Of a stretch of 64,000 nucleotides of DNA, positions 22,487 to 35,100 are shown piece after piece; position 1 is the stretch's first letter; every line of letters begins with the position of its first letter. The stretch spans positions 372,001 to 436,000 of the forward strand of contig JABYQN010000015.1 in the NCBI GenBank assembly GCA_022606135.1, read 5' to 3'. The stretch is from Fomes fomentarius. Taxonomy: Eukaryota; Basidiomycota; Agaricomycetes; Polyporales; Polyporaceae. The translations under genes and the position numbers were made by a program. The notes under the pieces were generated by a model. That model was not told where the DNA came from and searched no databases. It worked only from the letters and a program-made list of their open reading frames with translations.

Positions 22487-24337
22487 ATGCTTCACCATAT
22501 CCTCGCCATCTTCCTTATCTCAATCGCCTGCGAACAAGCCCTGGCGGCTCCCAGCTTTCCAACTCCCGCTTCGCTATTACCCCGCTCAATCCCTCTCCTC
22601 CGCCGAGGTCGATCCCAACGTAACACATCGGAGGTCCTCACGTGGCTGAAGAAACAGCGGGAATCGCTGAAGACGAAGTATCACGGCGGGTCCAGTCAAC
22701 AGCAGAAGCGCGCGAGCGGCTCGAACCTGTGCGTATTCGTCGTTGTGAGGGAGAGCCATAAATAACGTGTACACTGGCTGTTCCATTTTTAGCCTAACCA
22801 ATCAGGAGGCGGACTCGGATTTCTACGGCTCGATAGCTGTGGGTACGCCCCCGGTTTCATTTAATGTCATTCTAGACACAGGGTCCTCGTACGTGCCCCT
22901 CTAGTTTTAATAATGGCAATGCTGAGCTGGGTCTATCTAGTGATCTATGGATCGCTTCTGCGGACAGTCTGTCGACCCCGAACGGCGTTGCGACATTCGA
23001 TTCCTCTGGTATGTGTTCTTCGTATTAATGTCTCCGTTCCAAACCCGACTAACCTACCACAGCATCTTCGACCTTTAATGATGTCGGAACTCCATTTGAG
23101 ATCAAGTACGGCAGTGGCGCTGCGCAGGGTACCTTGGGTCGGGACGTTGTTCGGATGGCAGGGTTTGAGGTGGCGAACCAGACTTTCGGTAAGTCTTTCT
23201 CATCATAGAACACACCGCCGGATCCTCACAACACTCACACTGCGCTAGCTGTTGTCACGGATCAGCAGGATGTCATCGAAGCGCCTGTGTCAGGCCTCAT
23301 GGGCATGGCCTTCAGCACCATCGCATCCTCGCACGCGACGCCATTCTGGCAAACACTCGCCGACGCAGACGGCGCCTTAGATGAGCCTCTCATGGCGTTC
23401 CAGTTCACACGCTTCGTCGATGTCGCACAAGCGCAAAAGCTTGAGCCCGGAGGAACGTTCACGCTGGGCGGCGTCGATTCGTCGTTGTTCACAGGAGACA
23501 TCGACTATCAACCCATCCCGGACGGCCAGGTAGGATTTTGGGTACAGGAGATCACTAGTACGCACAGGCACGGATGGTTTAGTCGCCCTGCATGCACGCT
23601 GACGGTTGGAGCCCAGGTCTTACGGTTAATGGGAATTCCGTCTCCCTTCTTTCCGGAACTGGCTCTTATGGCGCGATCGATACCGGAACCACGCTAGTAA
23701 CTGGTCCGACCGATATCATCGACGCTCTGTACGCCCAGATTCCGGGCAGCGAGGCGCTGAACGGTCAGGATCAAGGACTCTACCAGTATCGTGAGTCACA
23801 GCCGATGTCCTTGTCCCAATTCACGCGCTCATCATGAACACAGCCTGTGACACCACTGTCAATGTCTCACTCCGCTTTGGCGCAAGCACCATCTCCTGGC
23901 CCATCTCCAACGCAGACTTCAATGTCGGTCAAGGCACGCAGAACGGCATGTGCATCGGCGGGTTCATCGCGCTCAGCACCGAGGGCTCTTCCGCGCCGGC
24001 GTTCATCGTTGGGGACACGTTCTTGAAGAACGTGTACTCTGTGTTCCGCGCCGAGCCCCCATCTGTCGGCTTCGCGACACTGTCCCAGAAGGCGACCGAT
24101 ACGGATGGTGCTCTTGGGGTCGTACCAAGCGCGACGATTGGATCGGCCGTCGCAACGGTCACTGCCAGTGGCTCCCTGACGGGTGGTGTGTTGAAAGGAG
24201 GGACGACGACGGATGGCAGTGCGTCGACCGCCGCTCCCGGGAGTACGCCGAATGGTGTTTCGAATTCTGGTACACGTAGAGAGCCTCCGGTGATTATGAT
24301 AGTGTTGACCTTGTGTGTACTTGTACTGGTTGTCTAA
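22487..24337 (+). CDS. Secreted pepsin-like aspartic protease (family A1), probably GPI-anchored
   Basis: Secreted acid endopeptidase of about 502 residues, paralogue of the one at 6989-8803. Exons: 22487-22728, 22793-22888, 22941-23008, 23063-23188, 23249-23557, 23617-23790 and 23844-24337. The signal peptide begins MLHHILAIFLISIACEQALA, and the propeptide carries a Kex2-type Lys-Arg at residues 74-75. The catalytic motifs are [10 protein letters not shown] (Asp108) and [10 protein letters not shown] (Asp302). [15 protein letters not shown] is the conserved C-terminal A1 block. A Gly/Ser/Thr-rich linker leads to a hydrophobic tail (VIMIVLTLCVLVLVV), suggesting a GPI anchor at the plasma membrane or wall. 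A role in extracellular protein breakdown is likely. Substrate is unknown. Confidence 0.92.
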
Positions 24338-25384
24338 CCGTACGGGGTTCTCTTGACATGTATATATATCCTTCCCTCTCCGAAGACGATTCTACGGATC
24401 TCGCTAGACTCTCGGTCCTCGGTCCCGACTGCCGCATGGGCGCATACGCACCTCTGTGATTTCTCACTAGTGACCATCTCTCTCTCTGTCCTCATAAGTA
24501 CATTGAACAGAGTGACTTTGTGCTATCTTGCTCCAATACATACCGCAAAGTAAGTCGTTCCGACCGACCAAAGTTCGCGCAAGATACACTATGATGCTGA
24601 ACGATTCAAAGGGCCAAGTTAGTCTCATTTGTAGAGGCAACTAGAGCTGGTGCCTACGTTCAATCTAGACACAGCATGCTTTGGCGGAAGACTCATTAGC
24701 CTCTGTAGGAGTGAAATCGCGTGTCGCAAAATTTCTCAACTATGTGAAGCTATGAGCTGAGAGCTACTATGGCCTTTGTCGGGTCGTGTTGGAGTACGTC
24801 TCCTTAGTGTCTTAGCTGTAATGTGTCGAGAGACCTCGCTGACAGACTACCGTCACTGTGTCGTGGTTGTGTGTCAATCAGATTTGCACCTGACACGCCC
24901 AAATACCATGTAAAGCTCGCTCGTTCCGAGTAACACCCGACGCTCAACGCGGCATCGTCGGTCTACTCATGTCTCTGATTGTGCTGGTTCATGAGGACCG
25001 TCTCGCCTGGCGATGACAGTGTCTATCTAACTCTCCCTGACGCAATTGGCACAGTCAGGTATTCGCGCGCACGTATTGTCGTGTCCCACGACATTATGCA
25101 GCAGACAGACGGGTATCAAACACGTTCGTGTGGATCCCCATTTGTCGCTCTCTTTTCAGCGCTCAGCTGACATCCACTCAGTCCACTGGAACCGCTTATC
25201 CACTATCTCTGTCGTTATTTGTCCCACACCCTCCCTTGACTCGGTTACTGATTGTAATTCTTTTCCTTCCGCGATACAGTCGATCGCTTCTGGAAGACAA
25301 ATCACAATAGCTGGGCATACGCTCCAAGATCCATCGGAGTCAAGTACCCTCCTTATCCTCTTGACGTGAAGCTTCAAATTGGCG
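24338..25384. other. Intergenic, promoter side of the sugar transporter
   Basis: No coding signal recognised. A C/T-rich stretch occurs around 25180-25260. Confidence 0.35.
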
Positions 25385-25391
25385 TATAAAT
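25385..25391 (+). promoter_or_regulatory. TATA box of the sugar transporter
   Basis: TATAAAT lies 126 bases before the ATG at 25511. The distance is plausible for a leader of about 95 bases. Confidence 0.45.
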
Positions 25392-25510
25392 TGCTTGGTT
25401 GATATGTTCCTCGACTTCTTTTGCAAATCCTACCCCCGTATCTACCACCGTCACTGTACGCTCGGGCCAGCTTCGCTTTTGCTCCAAGATACAGCTGCTA
25501 TACGTTCACA

Positions 25511-27428
25511 ATGCCTGGTGGTACGGCAGTCGCATCCAGACCAGCGATTGGTGCCGGCGCTCGGAAGAGCAGTTTCGTCGGCATCTCTATGGTTGCTTTT
25601 GCTGCCTTCGGTGGTATCCTGTTCGGTTATGACACCGGAACTATCTCCGGTATCATCGCCATGAAGAACTGGCTCGACACATTCGGCCACTTCGTCCCTG
25701 CTGATGCCAAACACCCGTTCGGCCTCGGGATCTCCACATCCAAGGAGTCTCTCATCGTATCAATACTCTCTGCTGGGACCTTCATCGGTATGTACTCGCA
25801 GTCGTCAACGCTCTCAAACACGCCTTGCTGATTCCTGATCCGAATACTACTAGGTGCTTTGACTGGGGGCCCTGTCTCTGATACCCTCGGTCGGCGCGGG
25901 GGGATTATCTCAGCCTGCATCGTGTTCTCTCTCGGTGTTGCCTTGCAAACCGGCGCCCACAATCTCGCAATGTTCATTGTCGGTCGCTTCTTTGCCGGCC
26001 TCGGTGTGGGTCTGATCTCAACTGCTGTCCCGATCTACCAGTCCGAGTGTGCGCCAAAATGGATCCGTGGAGCAGTCGTCGGTGGCTATCAATGGGCTAT
26101 CACGATCGGCATTCTCCTAGCAAATGTAACCAACAATGCCACGAAGGATCGTGACGACCACTCTGCATGGCAGATTCCAATCGGAGTCCAGCTTGTCTGG
26201 GCAGCCATTTTGTTCACCGGTATGTTCTGGCTTCCGGAGGTGCGTAGATCACTCGCATCTTTCATATACTCCTGATCACTGACACTGTGATTTTTTTGTT
26301 GACGTAGAGTCCTCGTTGGCTGATCAAGCAGGGCCGAGATTCGGATGCTGCGAAGTCGCTGTCGCGTCTCACCTCTCTGTCGCCCGATGACATCGAGGTT
26401 AAAAGAGAGCTTGAGGATATCCGCATTGCGTTCAAGGAAGAACAGGAGCTGGATGCAGGCTCGTACTTGGATTGCTTCCGACCCTCGCACAATAGGCTTC
26501 TGTTCCGCACACTCTCCGGTATATTCATCCAAGCATGGCAGCAGCTCACCGGCATCAACTTCATCTTCTACTGTATGCAGCGGTCACCTATTCTACCTAG
26601 TCGCGACTGATCAGGGACTGATGTAGATGGCACGAACTTCTTCCAGAACTCGGGGATCAAGAACCCTTTCTTGATCTCCATTGCCACTTCAGTCGTCATC
26701 GTAGTCGCCACACCTCCCGGCATGTGGGGTACGGAGAGGTTCGGTCGCCGGCCTCTGCTACTCTGTGGCGCAGCGGTAATGACCGTATGCGAATTTCTCA
26801 TCGCGGTCATCGGCGTTACGATCTCAGTAGAGAACGTAGCTGGGCAGAAGTCTCTCATCGCGCTCGTATGCATCTACTCTGCAGCCTTTGCGTCGACCTG
26901 GGGCCCAATAGCGTGGGTCGTCACCGGCGAGATCTTCCCGCTCAACATTCGTGCGAAGGCGATGTCTCTCGCAGCTGCGTCGAACTGGTGAGTATTTGTC
27001 CCCGATTCAACTTGTCATCGTCGCTTTGGGTCTTGGGTTTTTAAATTTTGACTGATCCGCCATCTAGGCTATGCAATTGGGCTATCGCGTTCGCGACACC
27101 GTACCTCGTCAACAGTGACCCTGGAGATGCCGGTCTTGGTGTGAAGGTTTTCTTTATTTGGGGTGCAACCTGCGCAGGATGCGTCATTTTTGCGTACTTC
27201 TGCATTCCGGAGACAAAGGGACTGTCGCTCGAGCAGATTGACCTGCTCTACCAGCACTCTAGCCCGGTCTTTAGCGCAAACTACCGCCGTGACTCGGAGC
27301 TCATCGCAAAGAACATGCATGTTGCGACACTGGAGAGTACAGTACAATCGCTGGTGAGGCGAAAGGCACCCAGTATGAGAGAAGGTCGCAGGAGCGGGTG
27401 GAGATGCCACAGAAACTTGCATGAGTAG
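25511..27428 (+). CDS. MFS sugar (hexose) transporter
   Basis: Plasma-membrane sugar porter of the major facilitator superfamily, about 549 residues with twelve predicted membrane helices. It most likely imports a monosaccharide with protons. Exons: 25511-25787, 25854-26239, 26308-26572, 26627-26987 and 27068-27428, with all phases consistent. Family motifs in order: GILFGYDTGTISGI in helix 1, DTLGRRGGI in loop 2-3, GRFFAGLGVGLISTAVPIYQ, the PESPRWL motif, QQLTGINFIFYY in helix 7, ERFGRRPLL, then WVVTGEIFPL and PETKGLSLEQIDLLY. The C-terminal tail after the last motif is about 65 residues and ends rather basic. A further unspliced intron there cannot be excluded. A distinction between glucose, xylose and other sugars is not possible. 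Confidence 0.94.
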
Positions 27429-28646
27429 TGGTGTAATCGCTGATGCTTACCGCTGATGCGCATCGCGCATCGCTGCGCGAGTACGTGCCGCATTTGGTAA
27501 TCGAAGCGCGCGCCGACGAGCGCCATCGCCGCTCTTCCTTGTATCACCACGACTCGCTGACGACGCGCCACGCCGACCTCCTTTGCACTCGCCGTTAAGC
27601 CGATGCGATACACAGACACTCGCCCTCGAGCCTGCAGGAACTGTCTCCAACTGGAGGCAGGGATCGAGCCGACACGAGCCGAGCCAGTCCGCACCAACGC
27701 GACATGCCTCCACGTCAGCGACAACGGTTGCCGAGCCTCACATGTTGCGCAATGTGTTCTTTCCGACATACTCACCGATGATCCTTAGCTCGGACACTTG
27801 CCCGACATCCCCTATGGTCATCCGCTACCGCCCACTCTTCCATCCTCCTTTACCTATCGGACATCCTCGTACTTATGCTCCACACCCTTACTTACGGTAC
27901 CAGATCCCTCGATAGCCACTCCATACGATACTTGCTGTAGACTCCGACTCGCTGCGAGAGCTGCGCGCGCCGCGACTCGCTTACACTCGCTTATGAGCCA
28001 CTTTAGTTTACCCGTGCCCTTCGTATTCTTTTCCATCACCACTCTTGGCCTCGGACTCTCGTAGATACATAAGTGCAGTGGTCTACATTCGAATACAAGC
28101 AATCGTTTACCCCGTATTTGACTCTCGACATTCGTGCTTCGACTCTTGTACTTCGTCTTTCGACTCTCGTGCTTCGACAAGCACTTATCAACCCTCGACT
28201 CCCGACACTCTCCCTCGACTCACGCCTTTCGAACCCTCGGATCCATCGCTCGACACCTCCATCTACACTCCACTATCGTTATATTCGACTTCCGGGCCTA
28301 TCCCAGGCAGTCCGACGCTATCCTACATCGCCACTCCCTCCACCACTCAACACTCAACACTCACCACTCACCTTCCCTCCTCTCTCCATCTCACTCCATC
28401 CGGCTCCCCTTGTGTACACACGACTGGACTCTCGCACCTTCGACCGTCTGCACACACACGCATTCCAGGTCTATCACTGCATGGTTGCGATCACGCCTCA
28501 GAGGAGATTGAAGTTGTGCCAAGGCAAGCGAAGTACCTAGGTATCATAGTATTGACATAGTACTATCCGAAACCACTAGGTAAGAGAGTGGGCCTAAAAA
28601 ATTAGTTGCATCAACGACAGAGGTACCCTAAGCAACTCCGTCCTCA
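27429..28646. repeat. Intergenic with pyrimidine-rich low-complexity tract
   Basis: No gene recognised. From about 28070 to 28480 the plus strand is strongly C/T-rich, with scattered repeats of CGACTCTCG-like and CACTCAACACTCA-like units. Open frames across it are rich in Ser, Thr, Pro, Leu and Arg in all phases, which reflects composition and not coding. Confidence 0.55.
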
Positions 28647-31353
28647 CTATTGTTCAGTATCATAACTCTCCGCATCATCCTCGGGAATGACTGGGTCGGT
28701 GACCATGACAAATGACCCAGACATGAACGAGTCAGTGTCGGTGCGGAAGCGCTTGCTGTCGCTGCCAGATGGCATATATGACCTCGGGCCATCGTGACGT
28801 CGTTTCTTGCTGTTGATGATAGGTGCAAGATGGTCACCATGTTTATCGTCCATCGGCCAATCCTTCGGGTCGTTGATCGCCTGGAACAACAACCTGATGA
28901 AGTAGCGGTGATTGTCAAGCTTCGCAGTCAGCTGGTTGTCCTTTTCGGTGAGCTCCCCGTCGGTATAGCCCTCAGATTCCTCCCCCCGGTCATCCTCGCC
29001 CAACATATCAACTAGCGCGCGAGATCTCCTGATGAACGGTGCGGACGGCCCGGAGACAGGAGCCGAAGGCGCAGGGGGAGCAAGCGCTGGCACCTCTGAG
29101 GACAGCTTACGGTACCGACCACGGAAGCATTGGAGCATCTTGTCGAGGAGTTGGTTGAGCGGGTGCTTCTCTCCAGATCTGGTGCTAAACGTGAGGGGGG
29201 CTTGTGTGGCAGTGGAGACTCGGCCAGAGTACATAGCGGCCTTCTTTGCAGCCCCGCAAACTGGGACCGTGCCGTCGTATTCGCATGAGTCGAAGAAGCT
29301 CTTCAACCACGTGTAGACGTTGGTGCAGTTATGGTGCATGTACCGAACACCGTGATATAGGATGATGTAGAACGCGGATTCGAGCTCATCAGCGATGAGC
29401 AGGGGTCCACCTGGGAGGGTGAGTGATGCCGCCGACATGGTTTGCCAGGTACCCTGAGTGGCGACGAGCATGAGGTTATGATGAAATTGCACTCGGGGGG
29501 CTAAAACGTACCGTGCGTTCTGGCTGACGGGGCTCCTTCATGGATATAGGTTTGGCGAGCTCCCAGTCAATTAGCATCCCACCTAAGGCCCACGAACTTG
29601 TGACGACCTCTTTGCCATCACATACGACCACGACCTCCTCGGGTTTGGGGTAGAGCAACACGTTACCAACGCTGATGTCTCGATGAAGCATATTGATCTT
29701 CTCAAGCGCGCGGAAGTGAGCTGTTATGCAAGTCAGTGCGATGCGTCAGGAATCCCAAACAGGGGCAGAACACACCTACGAGAGAATCATATATCGCCAG
29801 AATGAGCTCTTTACCATCTTTGAACTCGCTCAAAGGCATGCCGACTTCTTTGACGACCAACCGATAATGTCTATGGAACCTCAGTGGATTGCGCGGGCGA
29901 GACGTATCTGCTGATCAGGTAAGCCATCGCTTGACATATTCACAGTAAGGCCTGACTCACCGTTGTCCTTTACCCCAAAACGCACACCATGGTCGGCCAC
30001 TTGTAACTCTTCCCAAATCCTGGGACTCTTCGTTGTCTGGTCAGAAATGTCGGCATGACAGACTAGGGTAGGTACATTCTCAACACGTCTTTTGTTGTCG
30101 CTCGCGTCGTTCAGCATCGCGAGCACGTCTCCTTCACGTGTGAGACCGCGGTAATCGGCAGGCCATGCATCCTTCAGGAACACAAACCGATTTGTGCCGC
30201 ATTCGAGAGCAACGTACCCCCGAGTGCCGCGCCCAATCAGTCCTCGTGCGACGAACGTCGGCTTACCGACCAGGAATTCACGAGTGGGTGCTTCCGAGCC
30301 TTCTCCGGGAATACATAGCTTGTACCGAGGCCAGAACGGATCTTCGAGAGACTTCGCAAACATATCACGTACAAACGTAAAGGTGGGTGTCGTGTCGTGG
30401 ACATTCTGGGGTTCGCTCGTACCAGCCGGAGGAGTCGGGGGGACAACTTCGGAGAAGAGCGAGACATCGTCGGGTTGCGCAGATGCAGCGTCGTCCATAT
30501 CTCGATAATCCTGGTCACCAGGATGCAATCGAAGAGCGTAGGGGTCGAAACCAACGTGGTCTTTGGAAGTCAAAGAGATGCGGCGCAGAAGCTCGCATAG
30601 GTGATGGGGATGATCGACGTAGCTGGTGCGGGGGGTGACAATGATCCCTGACCTGTCCCAGTATACAGCACGGAAGAAACCGCCCATGGCCAGGATAGTG
30701 AAATGGCCAGTGCGATGTTGAATACTGTGAATGTGTTCGGCGTATGACAGTACTTGGCTAAAGACGTGAATACGGGTCATAGAGTCGGAGGCCACGATGG
30801 TGCCATCAGGATTATCATGGAAGGGATCATACTTCGTTGCTTCCTTCTTGAACTCGACTGAGACGACTTGGTCGGGCCAATTCGGTGACCCATCAGTTGG
30901 CGCCTCGTCTGCCCAGAAGAAAGCACCGTCCACCCTCTGCCGTGTCTTGTCGCCTACATCAGGCTTAAAGCGAGAGAGCGCGAACTTCAGACCGGGGGTG
31001 AAGTTATGATCCGTCATTAGAGCCGCCTGGCAACGTAGTTAGTGTATTGCTTACGTCTCGCCCGCTCGACGTACCCATCGCTCGCCGATTGTTGTCTCAC
31101 TGAGGTGTTTTGCATCCGCAAGGGGGGAGAACAAGCTCTTAGACCAGTACTTATTCTTCACTGCATCTTCCGGGAGAGGAAGAAGGGTGTCTCTGAACTT
31201 CTTGTTGGAAAGCCCGAAGACCTTTGTGAAGGACTCCTTCACCATGTCGTGGCGGTAGTAGCCGAGATCTCGAGCTCTGCAGATATGGTCCACAGACTGG
31301 GCAGTACGAGACCGGAGATTCCTTGAATGCGGCGATGAGTTGATCCCGGACAT
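28647..31353 (-). CDS. FunK1-type fungal protein kinase
   Basis: Large protein of about 831 residues with the fungal-type protein kinase domain (FunK1 family, expanded in Agaricomycetes). Exons: 31353-31075, 31026-29961, 29910-29776, 29720-29512 and 29453-28647, with all phases consistent. Features in order: N-terminal SGINSSPHSRNLRSR, then RVDGAFFWADE and SVEFKKE in the family's N-lobe extension. A glycine loop GRGTRGYVALE comes next, followed by FVFLKDAW with a candidate ATP lysine. The catalytic loop LHRDISVGNVLL has its Asp at about 508. MLIDWELAK is in the metal-binding position, with DWE in place of DFG. The C-terminus has a possible nuclear signal, SKKRRHDG. It is a tandem paralogue of 32251-35100. 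Kinase activity is plausible because H-R-D and the Asp are kept. Targets are unknown. Confidence 0.88.
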
Positions 31354-32250
31354 GGTGAGCAGAAAGAGAAAGTATGCGCGTACACGTACTGGCACGATGG
31401 GTCGTTTGTGTTATTCCCTGAGCGCTAAAGCATTATCGGGGAATCAGTTGTCCTTGTCTGCACGTGCATCATAATCAGCACCAATTCCACCTAAGACTTT
31501 TGCAGCACAAGTTTTGGGAAGGAAGGACACCTGCCAGTGGTCGCCCGTGAGCTTGTGAGGTGTTCAATCCGCAACACGGGGGTAGTCTCTATCAGGTTCC
31601 CTTTCTGAGGTGCCAAAGCGGTGAGGAGGTTCAGTGCTCCATTTACCAGGCTTTCGCTAGGACAGAGATGCTGTTGCAGGTTCTGTTCGATTTTGTCGTT
31701 GTTGTCGGCTCGGACAAGCTGGCACGTAGACGCCCACAGTCACGCCTGTGCCCGGACTGTGTCACATAAGTACAATTGTTGTCACATACTGCCGAACCCA
31801 AGCACCGGTCATTGCACGGAACGAGCGCCGATGAGGTGACGAGAAATAGCGTACTAGGTGGCAGTGAGGTTCCGTCAGACCAAGTAAGATCAGGCTGAGC
31901 GGGCGAGCCGGACTCCCAGTGTGTAATTCATGTTCCTGCATATGATCTACCCCTACTTCCATACATCTCTGATGTATGGTCACGGTAGTCATCCGTCCAG
32001 TGTTCCACCGACTTCAACAGGAAAGAATTATGGGCTCGGCCGCCTACCTCCCAACATTTAAACGAAGCATCTTTCGCCGGTTATTGTCAGTCTATGGACA
32101 CCTCTGATACTCGTGCGGCGATGCAGTACTCTATACCTCATGCACAGCCTGAGCCCTGTCATCGAAGACATCGCGAGATCTGAACACACATTGCAGTACT
32201 AGTACTACACAAAATCAAAGAATAACGAACACCAAAGTCATCTTGACATT
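31354..32250. other. Intergenic between the two kinases
   Basis: Nothing recognised. It contains the promoter of the downstream kinase and the 3' end of the upstream one. Confidence 0.35.
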
Positions 32251-35100
32251 CTACTCATGCTCCGACAATTCGTCCATATCTCCATCAGTCAACAAGTCTT
32301 CAACCTGCTCTGCATCAATCTCGTCCTCATGCTCCCTCTGTAAATGAGCGTCCCACGATGGACTCCACGAGATCGTCGCCATGACCTGTGAACTCGAGAC
32401 TTGGAAACCAGAAGCGGTCCGGTACCGCTTGTCGCGCATCTCGTCCCGATCCTGCAGCTCCCGCTTCTTCCGCTTGTTCTTCAAGATAGGCTCAATGTGG
32501 TCCCCGTGTTTATCATCCAACGGCCACGACTGATCAGCAAGCGCGTCATGGAGCAACCCGAAGAAGTGGTCGTGGGTCTCGGCCGACGCTGCCAACTCCT
32601 TGTCCTTCTCGGAGAGCGTTGGTTTATCGGGTTTAACCGCGGTAGTCTTACCTTGCTTCTGCTTCTTGGCTATGAGGCTCATCCGAGGGGCCCGCTTCAC
32701 GACTTTCAAGGCCGTGCGAATGGGTGCGTCCGTCTGGACGTGAGGTCCACCGTCGGCGCCGCTAGGGGCTGGTATTGTCGAGTTGGCGAGCTCGAGCGCG
32801 AGGTATCGGGCCTTGAAACGTTGCAGCATGTCGGTGATGATGGCGTTGAGAGGGTGAGAATCGGAGGACTGAGAGCGGAACTGAATCGGAACCTTCCCGT
32901 GGGTCACCTTTCCACTTGTGATCACCGCTTTCTTCGTTGCGCCACAGAGGGGTACCGTGCCGTCATAGGTACAGTTGTCGAAGTAATCCCTCAGAAAGCT
33001 GTAGACGTCCGTGCAGTTATGGAAGAGATAGCGGATAGCGTGGTAGAGGATGACGTGGAAGAAGGATTCGATCTCGTCCGCGGTAAGGAGTGCCTTGCCG
33101 GGCTCAAGGAGTGATGCTACTGACATAAACTGCCATGTTCCCTGAAGACGAGAAAAGAGACGTGAGTAGGAGTCACGGGTAGCGCTGTATGCTCACATAC
33201 CGTTCGCTCTGGCTGTCGAGGAAAGTGAACCGTGATGCACTTGGCAAGCTCCCAGTCTGTGAGCAGGCCGCCTACGACCCAGACATGACCGACAACGCGA
33301 TTGTCGTCGTCGACAAGCGTTTCCAGTTTCGGATAGAGGAGAATGTTACCCGCACTGATGTCGCGGTGAAGTATCTGTGCCTTCTCGGTCGCCATGTAGT
33401 GAGCTGAACAGAGCAGCTTGTCAGACACTGATGGTAGGAATGATGCCAAGATAACGCACCATCCACGCATTCGTAGACCGCTACAACCAATTCTCTTCCA
33501 TTCCTGAACGAGCTCAGGGGCATTCCAACTTCCTCGACAACGATACGGTAGTGTTTGTGGGGCTTGAAGGGATTTTTACAAGGGGGCGATGTGGTCTGCG
33601 AGAGATCACCAGGGGACTGCTCAGCCGGCGGGGAAGGTTGAAGGGAAGAGGAAGATGGCGCAGGGGGAGCAGATGAAGAGTGTGCGGCGGGAGTCGGCGG
33701 GAAGGTGGTGGCAAACATTGAGGTGACCTGTGGCTGCTGCAGGGTAGTGTCGTCCTTGTCGTTCTTGTGGAGTGCTTCCCAGATCTCAGGCGTCTGTGTT
33801 GCTTGCTCGTCGATATCACCGTGACAGACCAGAGTAGGCACATTGCACACCGCCTCTTGGCCGTTAGCAGTGTCGTTGAGCTTCGCAAGTACGTCGCCCT
33901 CGCAATCCATGGAAGGGTAGTCCACACGCCATACGTCTTTCAGGAAGACAAACCGATCGTTTGAGCAGTCCAGAGCGACGTAACCACGAGTGCCGCGCCC
34001 GAACATCCCGCGCGCGATGAAGGTGGGTTTGCCAACAAGAAAGCTGCGTGAAGCGCCATTTTCCTGAGGGATGGAGATCTTGTAACGGGGCCAAAGAGGA
34101 TCTTCGGTGATGGAGTTGCGAAAGGCGTCTCGTACGTAACTAAACGTAGGCTTCAGGTCGACTGGGTCTGTCAATACAGGGGTGGGGACAGGTTCAGGGG
34201 AGAGGACGACATCGGTATCTTGTGCGTTAGAAGCGTCGGTCATCCTGACGTACTCCTCGTCACCAGGCTCCAGGCGCTCGGCATACGGATCGAAGCCGAG
34301 GACCTCTGGGCGGACCAGTGCAAGGCGACGAAGTAGCTCACAGAACTGTTGCGAGTTCTTGACATAATTTGTCCTGGGAGTGACTACCGCACCGGATCGA
34401 TCCCAGCGAATGGCGCGGTAGAATCGACCCATGACGATGAGGCTGATATGCGCAGTGCGCTGTTGTACTGCGAAAATGTGTTCGGCATAAGAGAGCTTCT
34501 GACCACGTACAGCAGTTCGAGTGATAGCAGGCGCGTCGACCACAGACCCGTCCAGCATATCGTGGTACGGATCCTTGCTCCTAGACTCCACCTTGAACTC
34601 AACGGACGCGATTTGGTCGGGCCAGTTCGGAGCCCCGTTGGTCGGCGCATTATCCTTGAAGAATGCGCCGTCCACTCTTTCTCTGGTTTTGTCACCCTCG
34701 TCCCACTTGTAGCTCGTAAAAACAAACGTAAGACCAGGAGCAATGTTGTGGCGGTTGACGATGTCGGTCTGGGTGGTGGTCAGTGTCACCCACGGTCCGG
34801 AGGGCCCTAACCACCACTCACCCATTTCTCTGCGATTGGGTTCTCCATAAGGTCTTTGGCGTGCATGAGCTCGTCAAACACACCTGATTTGAATGGCTCC
34901 ATACGCGAGGAGTCGTCGGGTAGGGGGAGAAATTTACTGATGAATTGGGCGACGGGCATGCCGACGACTTTGCCTGCTGACTCCGACACCATGTCGCGAC
35001 GAAAGTGTTCTAGCCGGAAGAGCCCGCAGGCGTAATCAGCAGAGTGTGCTGTATGGGAGCGAAGGTTTTTAGAATGCGGAGAAGAGTTAGTGGTGGCCAT
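32251..35100 (-). CDS. FunK1-type fungal protein kinase
   Basis: About 893 residues, tandem paralogue of 28647-31353. Exons: 35100-34822, 34768-33460, 33403-33201 and 33141-32251. The first exon is exactly as long as in the neighbour (279 bases) and also ends in a Trp codon at phase 0. Features in order: NSSPHSKNLRSH, RVDGAFFKDNAP, SVEFKVE, a glycine loop GRGTRGYVALD, FVFLKDVW, and a Ser/Pro-rich insert of about 50 residues absent from the paralogue. After that come the catalytic loop LHRDISAGNILL (Asp about 544) and LLTDWELAK. A basic NKRKKRE stretch is a possible nuclear signal, and the C-terminus is acidic. An intron present in the paralogue (29960-29911) is missing here and the Ser/Pro-rich insert sits at about that point. 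Confidence 0.9.

Noticed and set aside
28045..28560. Protein-coding gene in the Ser/Thr/Pro-rich frames
   Set aside because: All three plus-strand frames are open over much of the tract and similarly biased, which is a composition effect. No motif or splice structure supports coding.
32401..33114. Long plus-strand frame of 237 codons
   Set aside because: It is the antisense shadow of the last exon of the FunK1-type kinase, whose sense frame has clear homology to its paralogue.
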